Source: Rhodoferax aquaticus (GTDB lineage Bacteria > Pseudomonadota > Gammaproteobacteria > Burkholderiales > Burkholderiaceae_C). Taken from it: 64,000 nt of DNA. The stretch is taken from positions 4,526,001-4,590,000 of the forward strand of contig NZ_CP036282.1 of the NCBI RefSeq assembly GCF_006974105.1, written 5' to 3'. Shown piece by piece: positions 38,038 through 46,320 of the stretch (the first letter of the stretch is position 1; the number at the start of each line of letters is the position of its first letter). The notes under the pieces are model-generated. The model saw nothing but the letters and a program-made list of their open reading frames with translations, did not search any database and had not been told where the DNA came from. Made by a program: the position numbers and the translations under genes.

Positions 38038-40806
38038 CTACCGATTTCGTTGCCTCACGGAAGATTTGTCTGAGCCGTGCTGGACTTTCTGCGTGTGCTT
38101 GCACTTTGGGAATGCACTGCACCCCATGAACAGACCATACTTGCCCCGGCGCTGCACCATGAATCCCTTGCCGCACTGGGGACACAGCTCCTCGGAACCG
38201 ACCGACCCGTCAAGTTTCCGTAGCCCAATCCGGTGCTCCTTCACCAACTCTGTGATGAAGGGAGACTCCCTGTGCGCCACGGTGACCAGCGTCACCGTCT
38301 TGCGAGCCCTGGTCAGCGCGACATAGAACAACCGACGCTCCTCAGAGAACTCATACCCGTCACCTCCAGGCATCGCCAGCCGCAACACAGGGTCGTCAGC
38401 CACGCCGCTCGGAAAGCCCAGAGTCTCCGAAGTCACTCTCGGCAGGATGACATGGTCGCCTTCAAGCCCCTTTGAAGAGTGAACCGTGATGAACTCCAGC
38501 TCAATACGAGTCTGGTCATAGTCCAGCGGTAGATAGCTTCTGTCTTTCCGGTATCGCCCCAAAAGTAAGACCTTTTGCTTGCGGCCCGGGCTGACTGCTT
38601 CCGCGATTTGCGCAACCCTCTTGGCCACAGCCGTTCGAATCTGAGTCTCATCGTCGACCCGGACAATGCTCACAGGGTCATCCACCTTCGGCTGTGATGA
38701 CCGGACCACCTTTCGCAGCTGAGCTGGATTCTTCTGAACGAACGCACTGCTGATATCGCACAGCCCCTGCGGGCAACGGAAGGTGGTCTCCAGCTTCAGC
38801 GTGACCGCGCGTCCGAACTTACTTTCGAAGTCAGTCATCACGCCCAGGTCAGCACCTGCAAACCGGTTGATGCTCTGCCAGTCATCGCCCACTGCAAACA
38901 GATGCTTATTCGGGGCATTTACCAGTGCCGCGACCAACCTGGCTCGGGCCTGGCTAGCGTCCTGGAACTCATCCACCATCACCAGGTCATATGGACTGGT
39001 CCACCGACCTTGTTCAATGCAATCGGTGGCGAGGTTCAGCATGTCGTCGAAGTCGATGCAGTTGGCTTGCTTCAGGCGAGCTTCCCATTCCTCGGAAATC
39101 CGCTCTGCCAGCCTGAGGAACAGTGTATGCCGGAACTTGAAGTTCCCCGCAACGCCGGAATCTAATCGAGCGCGCAGCTCACTTTGCGACAGGCGATTGC
39201 TCTTGCAATGCGTGATGAATGAACGGATGGTTCGGGCAAGCCGTGGGTTCTCGATGGGTGCCCGCCCTGGTACTGGTCGTTCGGGGTTCGGGTCCAGCGT
39301 TATGCCAAGCTTCGGTAGCTCTGTCTCAAGGTACTGGAAGGCTTTGCCCGACCAAAGGTCAGCCATGGTCGTTTCAAGGAGCTTGGTCTTGTGTTTGGCG
39401 TGGATTTCCCGCTTCCACGTCATGCCCTCCTTGTAGCCCACGAATGAGGGAGGGGTCTCGCCTTTTTCATTCACCGCCCAGTGCTCCAGGTAGGCGCCGG
39501 CATCGGGAAAGTAGAAGTCCGGCTTGTACTGTCGATGCTGCGCATCAGCGGTGTCGACCTTGTAATCTGACTCGTAGACGTACTTGACGCCGTTGTAGAA
39601 GAGCCAATTTGCAAGTACCTGCTCGCCGCGGCTCTTGACCACTTCGTTGTTCAGCGTCCTGAAGCCCTCTTGCTTGCTATTTCCGTCCCATGAATCCGGA
39701 GACTCTTCCTCCTTCCCAAATTTGGGAAGGTCCTGGCCCAGAACGATTCTGAAGATGTCCCAGCTGGCGCGGAAGACGACGTCTCGGTCCTTGAGGTCAT
39801 CAACGATTGCCAACAGATGCTCCAGGTCCTTGCCGCTGTCCTCAGCCCAAGGCGCCAGCGAGGGTCGTTTACCGGTCGCCTGCCCGATGACATCGAGGCC
39901 AAAGGCATGGAATGTCTTTGCCACGACGCGCTCTGCCGGCAGTCCAAGAGGCGTCAGCCGTTCCTTGATGCGCTGCCCAAGCTCCTCGGCGGCGTCAGAG
40001 TTGAACGCCAGTAGAAGCATGCGCTCCGGTTCGAAATAGCCGTTCTTCAGCGCGTAGCCCGCCTTGGCGACCATCGTGGAGGTCTTTCCCGACCCGGCGG
40101 AGGCAACCAGGAGCACACGGTTATCGAGGCAGACTACGGCCTTGGCCTGCTCTTGGGTAAGGGGAGATTTTTCAACCGTCTCGAAAAACTGCTTTGAGGC
40201 GCTGAGCTGCTTCGCAAGCTGACGCTCATTAGCGTCATGGGCGAATTCCTGTAGGTCTTGTTTCCAGAGCTTAAAGGCCTTCTGGACTTGCTCAGATTCA
40301 CCTTCAATATGCCTCACCACCTCGGGTGCGGATAGCAGGTCGCTCAAGCCGGTTGGCTTGTCCCTCTGCTGTCGTTCTACGAATTCCCTCGTGAGCCATC
40401 CCTTCGATTGCAGCTGCGCTTTCGCAGCCTGAATCATTTGTGCTGCCCAGGTCATCACTGGCGTGATGGAGGACTTGAAAGTCCGGAGCAGCTCGGCAAC
40501 CCGTGCTTGGTATCGGATGCGCTCTACTGCTGTTTGGATTTCTTGCCGCAGCCTCTCGGCATTGCTGTTCGGAATTCCATCCAGGCTGATTCGCCGACCT
40601 CCTGACCTCGACATGCCAATAGCCGACCAGATGATTCCCCGCTTGACCGTGACGTCTGAGAGCTCCAAGACGTTTCCGGCAAGAGTCGACTGATTCACCT
40701 TCAAAGTGAACTGCTCCCCTTGCAAGGTGAGTTGCCAGTCAGGTGCTCCAGTAAAGAGCTTGCCGAAACTGGACGCCCCCCAAGTTTTGTTTATTTCTGC
40801 GGCCAT
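38038..40806 (-). CDS. UvrD/HelIV-like SF1 helicase with internal nuclease-like domain and topoisomerase-type zinc ribbon
   Basis: 922 residues. A HelD-like N-terminal region of ~200 residues is followed by the motor: VLLVASAGSGKTSTMVAKAG (Walker A, ~235), MVDEFQDASQARARLVAAL (Walker B, ~620), HSSKGLEGDHVILPRV and FYVALTRARKTVTLVTVAHR. Between the motor segments, about 388-475, is an inserted PD-(D/E)XK-like module: VKSRGEQVLANWLFYNGVKY, YKPDFYFPDAGAYLEHWAVN and later basic residues. The C-terminus CPQCGKGFMVQRRGKYGLF ... CSAFPKC is a topoisomerase-like zinc ribbon. The combination suggests DNA unwinding plus cleavage or binding, in defence or repair. Antisense to, and 202 bp from, the first glycine-rich gene. 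Confidence 0.85.
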   Translation of the reverse strand: MAAEINKTWGASSFGKLFTGAPDWQLTLQGEQFTLKVNQSTLAGNVLELSDVTVKRGIIWSAIGMSRSGGRRISLDGIPNSNAERLRQEIQTAVERIRYQARVAELLRTFKSSITPVMTWAAQMIQAAKAQLQSKGWLTREFVERQQRDKPTGLSDLLSAPEVVRHIEGESEQVQKAFKLWKQDLQEFAHDANERQLAKQLSASKQFFETVEKSPLTQEQAKAVVCLDNRVLLVASAGSGKTSTMVAKAGYALKNGYFEPERMLLLAFNSDAAEELGQRIKERLTPLGLPAERVVAKTFHAFGLDVIGQATGKRPSLAPWAEDSGKDLEHLLAIVDDLKDRDVVFRASWDIFRIVLGQDLPKFGKEEESPDSWDGNSKQEGFRTLNNEVVKSRGEQVLANWLFYNGVKYVYESDYKVDTADAQHRQYKPDFYFPDAGAYLEHWAVNEKGETPPSFVGYKEGMTWKREIHAKHKTKLLETTMADLWSGKAFQYLETELPKLGITLDPNPERPVPGRAPIENPRLARTIRSFITHCKSNRLSQSELRARLDSGVAGNFKFRHTLFLRLAERISEEWEARLKQANCIDFDDMLNLATDCIEQGRWTSPYDLVMVDEFQDASQARARLVAALVNAPNKHLFAVGDDWQSINRFAGADLGVMTDFESKFGRAVTLKLETTFRCPQGLCDISSAFVQKNPAQLRKVVRSSQPKVDDPVSIVRVDDETQIRTAVAKRVAQIAEAVSPGRKQKVLLLGRYRKDRSYLPLDYDQTRIELEFITVHSSKGLEGDHVILPRVTSETLGFPSGVADDPVLRLAMPGGDGYEFSEERRLFYVALTRARKTVTLVTVAHRESPFITELVKEHRIGLRKLDGSVGSEELCPQCGKGFMVQRRGKYGLFMGCSAFPKCKHTQKVQHGSDKSSVRQRNR

Positions 40807-40906
40807 ATTGGCAAATCTACCTGAACGGCTTGGATTTTTTGAAACTGACTGTCCAGCTCAGTGGGATTTCTGCTCGGCCTTTAGGCACCCTCAATGCGGT
40901 TTCTTT

Positions 40907-41450
40907 GATTTATGGGCGTCGTCCAACCCTATACGTAAAACGACCATCGCGCGCTGTGCACAGGTGCCCCGTCGCGCGGCGTATCAATCCACTTTGTTGA
41001 GAACACCCATGAAATTTCGCATGCCCCGTCTTGCTTCCGCGTCTACCCTCGCCTGCAGCCCCGCCTCTGTTGTGAATACGTCGCTTCGGAGGACGCTAAA
41101 AGCCGTTCTTCTCTACGGGTCGTTGGCGATGGTCGGCCTCGCGCAAGCTGGCGTTCTGACGGTTACCGCTTCGGGTGCTTCGGCCTCCTTAAACCTCAAT
41201 GGCAACGGCGTGGTGGACGCTTTCGTGTTCAGCCCCACGATTTCTGCTGATGCCACCAACTACAACGTGAAGAGTGCGGCATTGGCTGCGGGCTGGAACG
41301 GCACGAAGAAGTTGACAGCCAATATCACCATCAACAGCGGGGTGGTGGTTTCAGCCAACACCACATCCATACCAGCTTTTGACACAGGCACCGGATTCCC
41401 TGGCGGCTCGACGATTACCCTGACCAACAACGGATACATCATTGGTATGG
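40907..41450 (+). repeat. Conserved leader/N-terminal block of the glycine-rich gene family (copy 1)
   Basis: Related blocks start at 41967 and 43101. The untranslated leader (GTCGTCCAACCCTATACGTA ... ACTTTGTTGAG) and the first ~170 coding bases are nearly identical in all three. Copies 1 and 3 stay nearly identical for a further ~250 bp; copy 2 switches to a diverged sequence at about 42240. Confidence 0.9.
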
Positions 41451-41857
41451 GGGGTGCCGGGGGTAGTTTTATTGGTGGGCCTGGTTCTGGTGGAGCTGGC
41501 GGTCCAGCGCTTAAGGCTCAATACGCTATGACGGTATCAAACACCGGCACCATTGGCGGCGGTGGCGGCGGCGGCGAGGGCTGCATAAACGGCGGTGGCG
41601 GCGGTCGGTCTGGACGAACGAACTCTGCCGGTGGGTACAGCGACGGCACATTCGGCGGGCTCTCTGGGGCCGGAGGTACCTTTAGCACTGCTGGGCTCGC
41701 AAGGCCTGGTTACTATAACGGAGGAGGTGCTTGGGGAGCAGCAGGAGGTGACGAGTCCTGCTCCGGAAGCACGCCAGGTGCAGGAGGAGCAGCAGTGATT
41801 GGAAACGCCAACATTACTTGGACAGCGACCGGCACTCGGCTCGGCGCGATTAATTGA
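41009..41857 (+). CDS. Secreted glycine-rich protein, gp38-adhesin-like (copy 1)
   Basis: 282 residues. An extended signal peptide (hydrophobic core AVLLYGSLAMVGLAQAG, cleavage likely after AQA) precedes a beta-rich domain (VVDAFVFSPTISADATNYNV ... TANITINSGVVVSANTT). Two NNGYIIGMGGAGG / NTGTIGGGGGGGEG motifs open a glycine-rich tail, and the invariant end is NITWTATGTRLGAIN. The alternating poly-glycine segments resemble the polyglycine-II sandwich of T-even phage gp38 tail-fibre adhesins. Here the protein is exported from a bacterium, so a surface adhesin or phage-receptor decoy is conceivable; the function is unknown. The only cysteines are in the glycine tail. Start ATG at 41009; the longer upstream frame is the leader. 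Confidence 0.8.
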   Translation: MKFRMPRLASASTLACSPASVVNTSLRRTLKAVLLYGSLAMVGLAQAGVLTVTASGASASLNLNGNGVVDAFVFSPTISADATNYNVKSAALAAGWNGTKKLTANITINSGVVVSANTTSIPAFDTGTGFPGGSTITLTNNGYIIGMGGAGGSFIGGPGSGGAGGPALKAQYAMTVSNTGTIGGGGGGGEGCINGGGGGRSGRTNSAGGYSDGTFGGLSGAGGTFSTAGLARPGYYNGGGAWGAAGGDESCSGSTPGAGGAAVIGNANITWTATGTRLGAIN

Positions 41858-41878
41858 CGTGCCAGAGAGACGCCACGG

Positions 41879-41903
41879 AAAAGCCCTCGCAAGGAGGGCT
41901 TTT
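41879..41903 (+). terminator. Terminator after glycine-rich copy 1
   Basis: AAAAGCCCTC-GCAAG-GAGGGCTTTT. This 25-mer is the exact reverse complement of the hairpin after copy 2. Confidence 0.85.
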
Positions 41904-42068
41904 CTGCTTTAACGGTGTTCTTCGAGCGCAAGAGGACTTTCAGCGCTGCCTCGACGAGGCTTTTGCGATTTATGTGTGTCGTCCAACCCTATACGTAAAA
42001 CGACCATCGCGCGCTGTGCACAGGTGCCCCGTCGCGCGGCGTATCAATCCACTTTGTTGAGAACACCC

Positions 42069-42992
42069 ATGAAATTTCGCATGCCCCGTCTTGCTTCCGC
42101 GTCTACCCTCGCCTGCAGCCCCGCCTCTGTTGTGAATACGTCGCTTCGGAGGACGCTAAAAGCCGTTCTTCTCTACGGGTCGTTGGCGATGGTCGGCCTC
42201 GCGCAAGCTGGCGTTCTGACGGTTACCGCTTCGGGTGCTTCAGCTTCCCTGGCCCTCACTGGTAACGGGGCACCAGATGTCTACGTTTTTTCTCCGACGA
42301 TTTCGGCTAACACGCAGAACTACAACTTGCGTGCAGCAGCTGTTGTCGCTGGTTGGGACCAAGTCAAGCCACTCAAGGCAACGGTGACGGTCGCTTCTGG
42401 GGTGGTGGTGGGCTCCAGCAGTACGGGAGCGTATGCCTTTGATACCGGGGTCACGTTCCCGGCCGGCACGACGCTGTCGGTCATCAACAACGGCTACATC
42501 GTGGGCCGCGGGGGTGCTGGGGGGGATGGCCGCAGCACCCAGTCGCCGTATATCTGGTCGGTGCAAGCAGGTTTTCCAGGAGGGCCTGCGTTTCGCGCCC
42601 AGGCCACGATTTCGGTTACCAACAATGGAACCATTGGGGGCGGTGGTGGTGGTGGTGGCGGCGACTATGGCGTTATGAATTCAGGTGGGAGTGGGGGCGG
42701 GGGCGCCGGTAACACGGCAGGCGCGGCAGGGCGCCGTGGATTGAACTCCGATGGCAACTCCTACAACGCGCCGGGTTCTGCCGGAACGCTTACAGCCGGA
42801 GGGGCTGGGGGCTACAGCGGCAATGCCAGCGGCAACCCTTCCGGGCAAACCGCTGGCAATGGCGGCGGCTTGGGCGCAGCTGGCGCTACATCATCCTCTG
42901 GCTCAGCGGGTGGCGCTGGCGGCGCTGCCGTTACAGGCAACGCCAACATTACTTGGACAGCGACCGGCACTCGGCTCGGCGCGATTAATTGA
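42069..42992 (+). CDS. Secreted glycine-rich protein, gp38-adhesin-like (copy 2)
   Basis: 307 residues. Same leader and signal peptide as copies 1 and 3, but from about residue 57 the beta-rich domain diverges (PDVYVFSPTISANTQNYNLR, KPLKATVTVASGVVVGSSST). INNGYIVGRGGAGG and VTNNGTIGGGGGGGGGD lead into a longer glycine/serine tail (SGGSGGGGAGNTAGAAGRRG), and the invariant NITWTATGTRLGAIN ends it. Followed by its own terminator. The second unit of a three-gene tandem array with ~1.1-kb periodicity; function as proposed for copy 1. Confidence 0.8.
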   Translation: MKFRMPRLASASTLACSPASVVNTSLRRTLKAVLLYGSLAMVGLAQAGVLTVTASGASASLALTGNGAPDVYVFSPTISANTQNYNLRAAAVVAGWDQVKPLKATVTVASGVVVGSSSTGAYAFDTGVTFPAGTTLSVINNGYIVGRGGAGGDGRSTQSPYIWSVQAGFPGGPAFRAQATISVTNNGTIGGGGGGGGGDYGVMNSGGSGGGGAGNTAGAAGRRGLNSDGNSYNAPGSAGTLTAGGAGGYSGNASGNPSGQTAGNGGGLGAAGATSSSGSAGGAGGAAVTGNANITWTATGTRLGAIN

Positions 42993-43013
42993 CGTGCCAG
43001 AGAGACGCCACGG

Positions 43014-43038
43014 AAAAGCCCTCCTTGCGAGGGCTTTT
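43014..43038 (+). terminator. Terminator after glycine-rich copy 2
   Basis: AAAAGCCCTC-CTTGC-GAGGGCTTTT, inverted as a whole relative to the copy 1 hairpin. Confidence 0.85.
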
Positions 43039-43201
43039 CTGCTTTGACGGTGTTCTTCGAGCGCAAGAGGACTTTCAGCGCTGCCTCGCGAGGCTTTTGC
43101 GATTTATGGGTGTCGTCCAACCCTATACGTAAAACGACCATCGCGCGCTGTGCACAGTGCCCCGTCGCGCGACGTATCAATCCACTTTGTTGAGTACGCC
43201 C

Positions 43202-44143
43202 ATGAAATTTCGCATACCCCGTCTTGCTTCCGCGTCTACCCTCGCCTGCAGCCCCGCCTCTGTTGTGAATACGTCGCTTCGGAGGACGCTAAAAGCCGTT
43301 CTTCTCTACGGGTCGTTGGCGATGGTCGGCCTCGCGCAAGCTGGCGTTCTGACGGTTACCGCTTCGGGTGCTTCGGCCTCCTTAAACCTCAATGGCAACG
43401 GCGTGGTGGACGCTTTCGTGTTCAGCCCCACGATTTCTGCTGATGCCACCAACTACAACGTGAAGAGTGCGGCATTGGCTGCGGGCTGGAACGGCACGAA
43501 GAAGTTGACAGCCAATATCACCATCAACAGCGGGGTGGTGGTTTCAGCCAACACCACAGCCACCCCAGCTTTTGACACAGGCACAGGATTCCCTGGCGGC
43601 TCGACGATTACCCTCACCAACAACGGCTACATCCTTGGTATGGGAGGTGCCGGAGGCGCCGGAGGCGGGAGACAAACTGGGGGTGCGGCTGGGTTAGCAG
43701 GTGGCCCGGCATTACAAGCCTCTTACGCTACCAGCATAGCCAACTACGGCACTATAGGCGGGGGAGGAGGCGGTGGAGGAGGCGGTGGCGGCACTCAAGT
43801 ATGGTCGCTTCTCGCGGTAAACGGGGCTGGAGGCGGTGGTGGGGGTGGCATGGGGCTTAACGGCGGCGCGGGGGGCTCTCCGGGGGTGGGAAACGGGGGG
43901 ACGAATGCAACTGCAGGGACGGCAGGCACCAAATCTACTTTCGGAGCTGGCGGCTCCGGTGGTGGTGGCACGTATTATGGTGGCTCAGGCGGAAATGGTG
44001 GGGCTCTAGGAGCTACTGGGTCAACGGGCGTGGCTGGTAATGGCGGCGCTGGCGGCGCTGGCGGTATGGGCGGGGCTGCAGTTGTAGGCAACGGCAACAT
44101 CACTTGGACCGCTACTGGCACTAGGCTCGGCGCGATTAATTGA
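43202..44143 (+). CDS. Secreted glycine-rich protein, gp38-adhesin-like (copy 3)
   Basis: 313 residues. Nearly identical to copy 1 through the beta-rich domain, then a longer glycine tail with up to 12 consecutive Gly (TIGGGGGGGGGGGG) and repeated GGAGG/GGSGG units, ending NITWTATGTRLGAIN. NNGYILGMGGAGG opens the tail. The Met-to-Ile change in the signal region (MKFRIPRLAS) and a few others mark it as a separate lineage. Mosaic relations among the three copies (1 and 3 share the domain; all share ends) suggest gene conversion with a variable middle/tail. Confidence 0.8.
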   Translation: MKFRIPRLASASTLACSPASVVNTSLRRTLKAVLLYGSLAMVGLAQAGVLTVTASGASASLNLNGNGVVDAFVFSPTISADATNYNVKSAALAAGWNGTKKLTANITINSGVVVSANTTATPAFDTGTGFPGGSTITLTNNGYILGMGGAGGAGGGRQTGGAAGLAGGPALQASYATSIANYGTIGGGGGGGGGGGGTQVWSLLAVNGAGGGGGGGMGLNGGAGGSPGVGNGGTNATAGTAGTKSTFGAGGSGGGGTYYGGSGGNGGALGATGSTGVAGNGGAGGAGGMGGAAVVGNGNITWTATGTRLGAIN

Positions 44144-44153
44144 TGTGCCCGGG

Positions 44154-44178
44154 AAAGGCCCTCCTTGCGAGGGCTTTT
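44154..44178 (+). terminator. Terminator after glycine-rich copy 3
   Basis: AAAGGCCCTC-CTTGC-GAGGGCTTTT, same orientation as the copy 2 hairpin with one changed base in the left arm. Confidence 0.85.
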
Positions 44179-44204
44179 CATTCATGGATTCAAGAGAGCT
44201 GATT

Positions 44205-44561
44205 TCACCCACTGGCACCGTCAGCTTGCGCATCCACAAGCTGGCTGACACGCTCAATCAACCAAGCTCGCTCCTTCGGGGTGATATCCCATCCAGCCGC
44301 CAGAATTCCACGCTCCAAGGAATGGTAGTGCCCCCTCAGGAAGCGAATCTCGCCAATCCGCATGCCTTCAAGAGTGTCCTCTGCCAGTTGTTGCGCTTTC
44401 TCCTCTACCCAGCTCCAACGCTCCCTGACTTCGTCTAGCGTGGGCCCAACAACAAAGCGTCCATCTATCTGCCGAGCCAACAACTTGGGCTGAAAACCAG
44501 ATACCCCGCCAAGAAAATAATCTCGCGGGAAGTCCTCTGGGACATCGCTCTCCGCTGTCAT
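44205..44561 (-). CDS. Orphan protein, paralogue of the 37510-37884 product
   Basis: 118 residues, function unknown, no export signal. The N-terminus DFPRDYFLGGVSGFQPKLLA with QIDGRFVVGPTLDEVRERW is shared with the 37510-37884 product. The N-terminal motif SGxQPKLL...DGRFVVG suggests a compact small domain; the rest is helical. It lies 27 bp beyond the convergent terminator of the third glycine-rich gene and downstream of the DUF6471-like gene on the same strand, a possible partner. Confidence 0.6.
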   Translation of the reverse strand: MTAESDVPEDFPRDYFLGGVSGFQPKLLARQIDGRFVVGPTLDEVRERWSWVEEKAQQLAEDTLEGMRIGEIRFLRGHYHSLERGILAAGWDITPKERAWLIERVSQLVDAQADGASG

Positions 44562-44959
44562 ATCGAGACCTCCTCACATGCTCGTCAATCGAGCTTTGAG
44601 GCTACTGTTTTTTGATTCCCCTGTGAAGTTCCAAAACAGGCCATTCGGCGCTACACGACGCAGCAATAGTTAAGCGTCGGTCTATGTTGAGAACTTAACT
44701 TTGATTCATTTGCGAAGCTCTATAGCGCAGAAGGCCCCATTCCGGAACTGTTCAATGACTGCGAAACCCTGTAGGATTTTCGTGTGACCATCGGCTGAGC
44801 TCTGCCCGCGTCTCTTATTGAAGAGGCACGGCCCCTTTTTATGAAAGGGGTACGCAGATGGAATGTCGTGCATTGCCGATTGCAGTTGGACTGGCAACAG
44901 CCAGCCTGTGTGGTTGCCTGGTGAAGCGCAGTCATTACGCACTGCGCCAACCCGCACCT
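44562..44959. other. 398-bp gap with a small hairpin
   Basis: No convincing gene. CCCCTTT-TTATG-AAAGGGG near 44831-44849 forms a hairpin without a T tract. An 85-residue minus-strand frame (44963-44706) shows no domain and was not accepted. Confidence 0.5.
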
Positions 44960-45247
44960 TCACCGCTTCCGTGGACGAAGCTTCTTCTGTATTTCAACGT
45001 CGGCCGACTGCTGACCTTGAAACGCAATCTCGCTGACTCCCAACGCCTGCAGAAACAGCAGGAAGAACCCGGCGTCGAAACTGCCTCGACTGATGCGGCG
45101 AGCCAGTGTTCGCGGCGCAATCACTATGCCCTGCTCAGCCAGCACGTCGGCCAACTGACGCGCGGTGGACAACCCCCGCAGTGCAGCGGCATCCAAAAGA
45201 AGTCGACGCGCGAATTCCTTCCAGGGGTCATCCAAGTCTGTTTCCAT
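44960..45247 (-). CDS. DUF6471-like small regulator
   Basis: 95 residues, METDLDDPWKEFARRLLLDA at the start. WKEFARRLLLDAAALRGLST, AEQGIVIAPRTLARRISRGS and FDAGFFLLFLQALGVSEI form the pattern of DUF6471 proteins (a helix-turn-helix-like fold found in accessory regions). Probably DNA-binding. Divergent from tnsA across 227 bp that contain a perfect palindrome. Confidence 0.7.
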   Translation of the reverse strand: METDLDDPWKEFARRLLLDAAALRGLSTARQLADVLAEQGIVIAPRTLARRISRGSFDAGFFLLFLQALGVSEIAFQGQQSADVEIQKKLRPRKR

Positions 45248-45347
45248 GCTCAGGCTTTCAAAAAATGTTCGTCAAGCGTGCTTCTTCGAAATCTACCCGA
45301 GGCACTGGGAGCTTTCGCCAAGGCACCCCCAGGAAATGTTACTAGGA

Positions 45348-45367
45348 AGGTGACAAATCTGTCACCT
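45348..45367. promoter_or_regulatory. Perfect palindrome in the DUF6471/tnsA divergent region
   Basis: AGGTGACA-AATC-TGTCACCT. A candidate operator for the DUF6471-like protein; its TGACAAATC..TGTC core also looks like a shortened TnsB-binding motif, so transposase autoregulation is a second option. Confidence 0.55.
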
Positions 45368-45474
45368 CCATCTAATCCGACGCTTTACTCCTGACCCAAC
45401 AAATTTTGTGGGGGGCTGAGTTCAAGCTGGTGCATGCCAGCGGCCATGACTGATAGGAATGATTGGAGGTTGAG

Positions 45475-46320
45475 ATGGGACGCCACAAGTGGACTGAAAA
45501 GAAGATTGCCGACTGGGAAAAAGAAGGGTACGGGCAGGGCAGCGGGCCGGAATACAAGCCGTGGCTTGAAGTCGGCGACTTCAGCAGCATGGGAAGGTCA
45601 AGGCGCATTTACGGCCTAAAAACCGGACGTGTCCACCACACGTTCTCGGACGTGGAGTACGGACTATTTCTTGCCTGTGAATGGTCCCGGTCGGTTGTCG
45701 ACATCCGTGAGCAATACCCGCTGGACCGCGGCTTGACCCAGACGGTCGCGAGCGAGCTGAAGATTCGCCACCCCTTTTATCCGGGAACACATGTACCGAC
45801 CGTCATGACCGTCGACTTTCTCGTCACCATCGTAAAAGACGGCGCTGAGCACTTCATGGCGCTGAACACCAAGCGCGATGAGGAGGCAGAGGACGAGGTG
45901 TCTCTGCAGAAACTCGAGATTCAACGTACCTATTTCGAATTGCTCGGAAAACCACATCACCTGATTTACCACTCCCAGATTCCCCAACAGAAGGTGAAGA
46001 ACCTTGCCTGGATTCGCGATGCCCAAGTCAAAGATGGCGAGATTGAGCCAAGTGAGGGCTACTACGCAGCACTCGCATCCCGAATGGGACGCGAACTTCA
46101 GGCGCCCGCAGATGCGAACGTACCTCTTGCAGCTTATTGCCAGACCTTTGACGCGCGCCACGGTCTTGAGCCAGGCGCAGGCTTACGTGTTGCTCGCCTG
46201 CTGATGCAGGAACGCGCATTGATGGTCGACTTGAATTCAAAGGACTTGACTCGCGAGCCTGTCGGCGCGTTCCTGATGTCCTCACGCGCTGGTCAGCTGC
46301 GCGCTGTAGGAGGTGCGTAA
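45475..46320 (+). CDS. tnsA: Tn7-like transposase endonuclease subunit TnsA
   Basis: 281 residues. A restriction-endonuclease-like nuclease that makes the 5'-end cuts during cut-and-paste transposition. Family N-terminus KWTEKKIADWEKEGYGQGSG; catalytic acidic residues in DVEYGLFLACEW and TVDFLVTIVKD; catalytic Lys in ALNTKRDEE. The start ATG at 45475 follows GGAGGT; a TTG four codons upstream overlaps that site. It overlaps tnsB (TAATG). Confidence 0.93.
   Translation: MGRHKWTEKKIADWEKEGYGQGSGPEYKPWLEVGDFSSMGRSRRIYGLKTGRVHHTFSDVEYGLFLACEWSRSVVDIREQYPLDRGLTQTVASELKIRHPFYPGTHVPTVMTVDFLVTIVKDGAEHFMALNTKRDEEAEDEVSLQKLEIQRTYFELLGKPHHLIYHSQIPQQKVKNLAWIRDAQVKDGEIEPSEGYYAALASRMGRELQAPADANVPLAAYCQTFDARHGLEPGAGLRVARLLMQERALMVDLNSKDLTREPVGAFLMSSRAGQLRAVGGA

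Noticed and set aside
40706..41008. Longer N-terminus for the first glycine-rich protein
   Set aside because: The upstream in-frame part lies in the untranslated leader shared by all three copies and antisense to the helicase start; the signal peptide sets the start at 41009.
44706..44963. 85-residue minus-strand frame between the DUF6471-like gene and its paralogue-family neighbour
   Set aside because: No recognisable domain, no ribosome binding site, odd composition, and it overlaps the small hairpin region; probably not coding.
44858..45394. 178-residue plus-strand frame
   Set aside because: It runs antisense to the DUF6471-like gene, whose codon pattern and conserved motifs are better.
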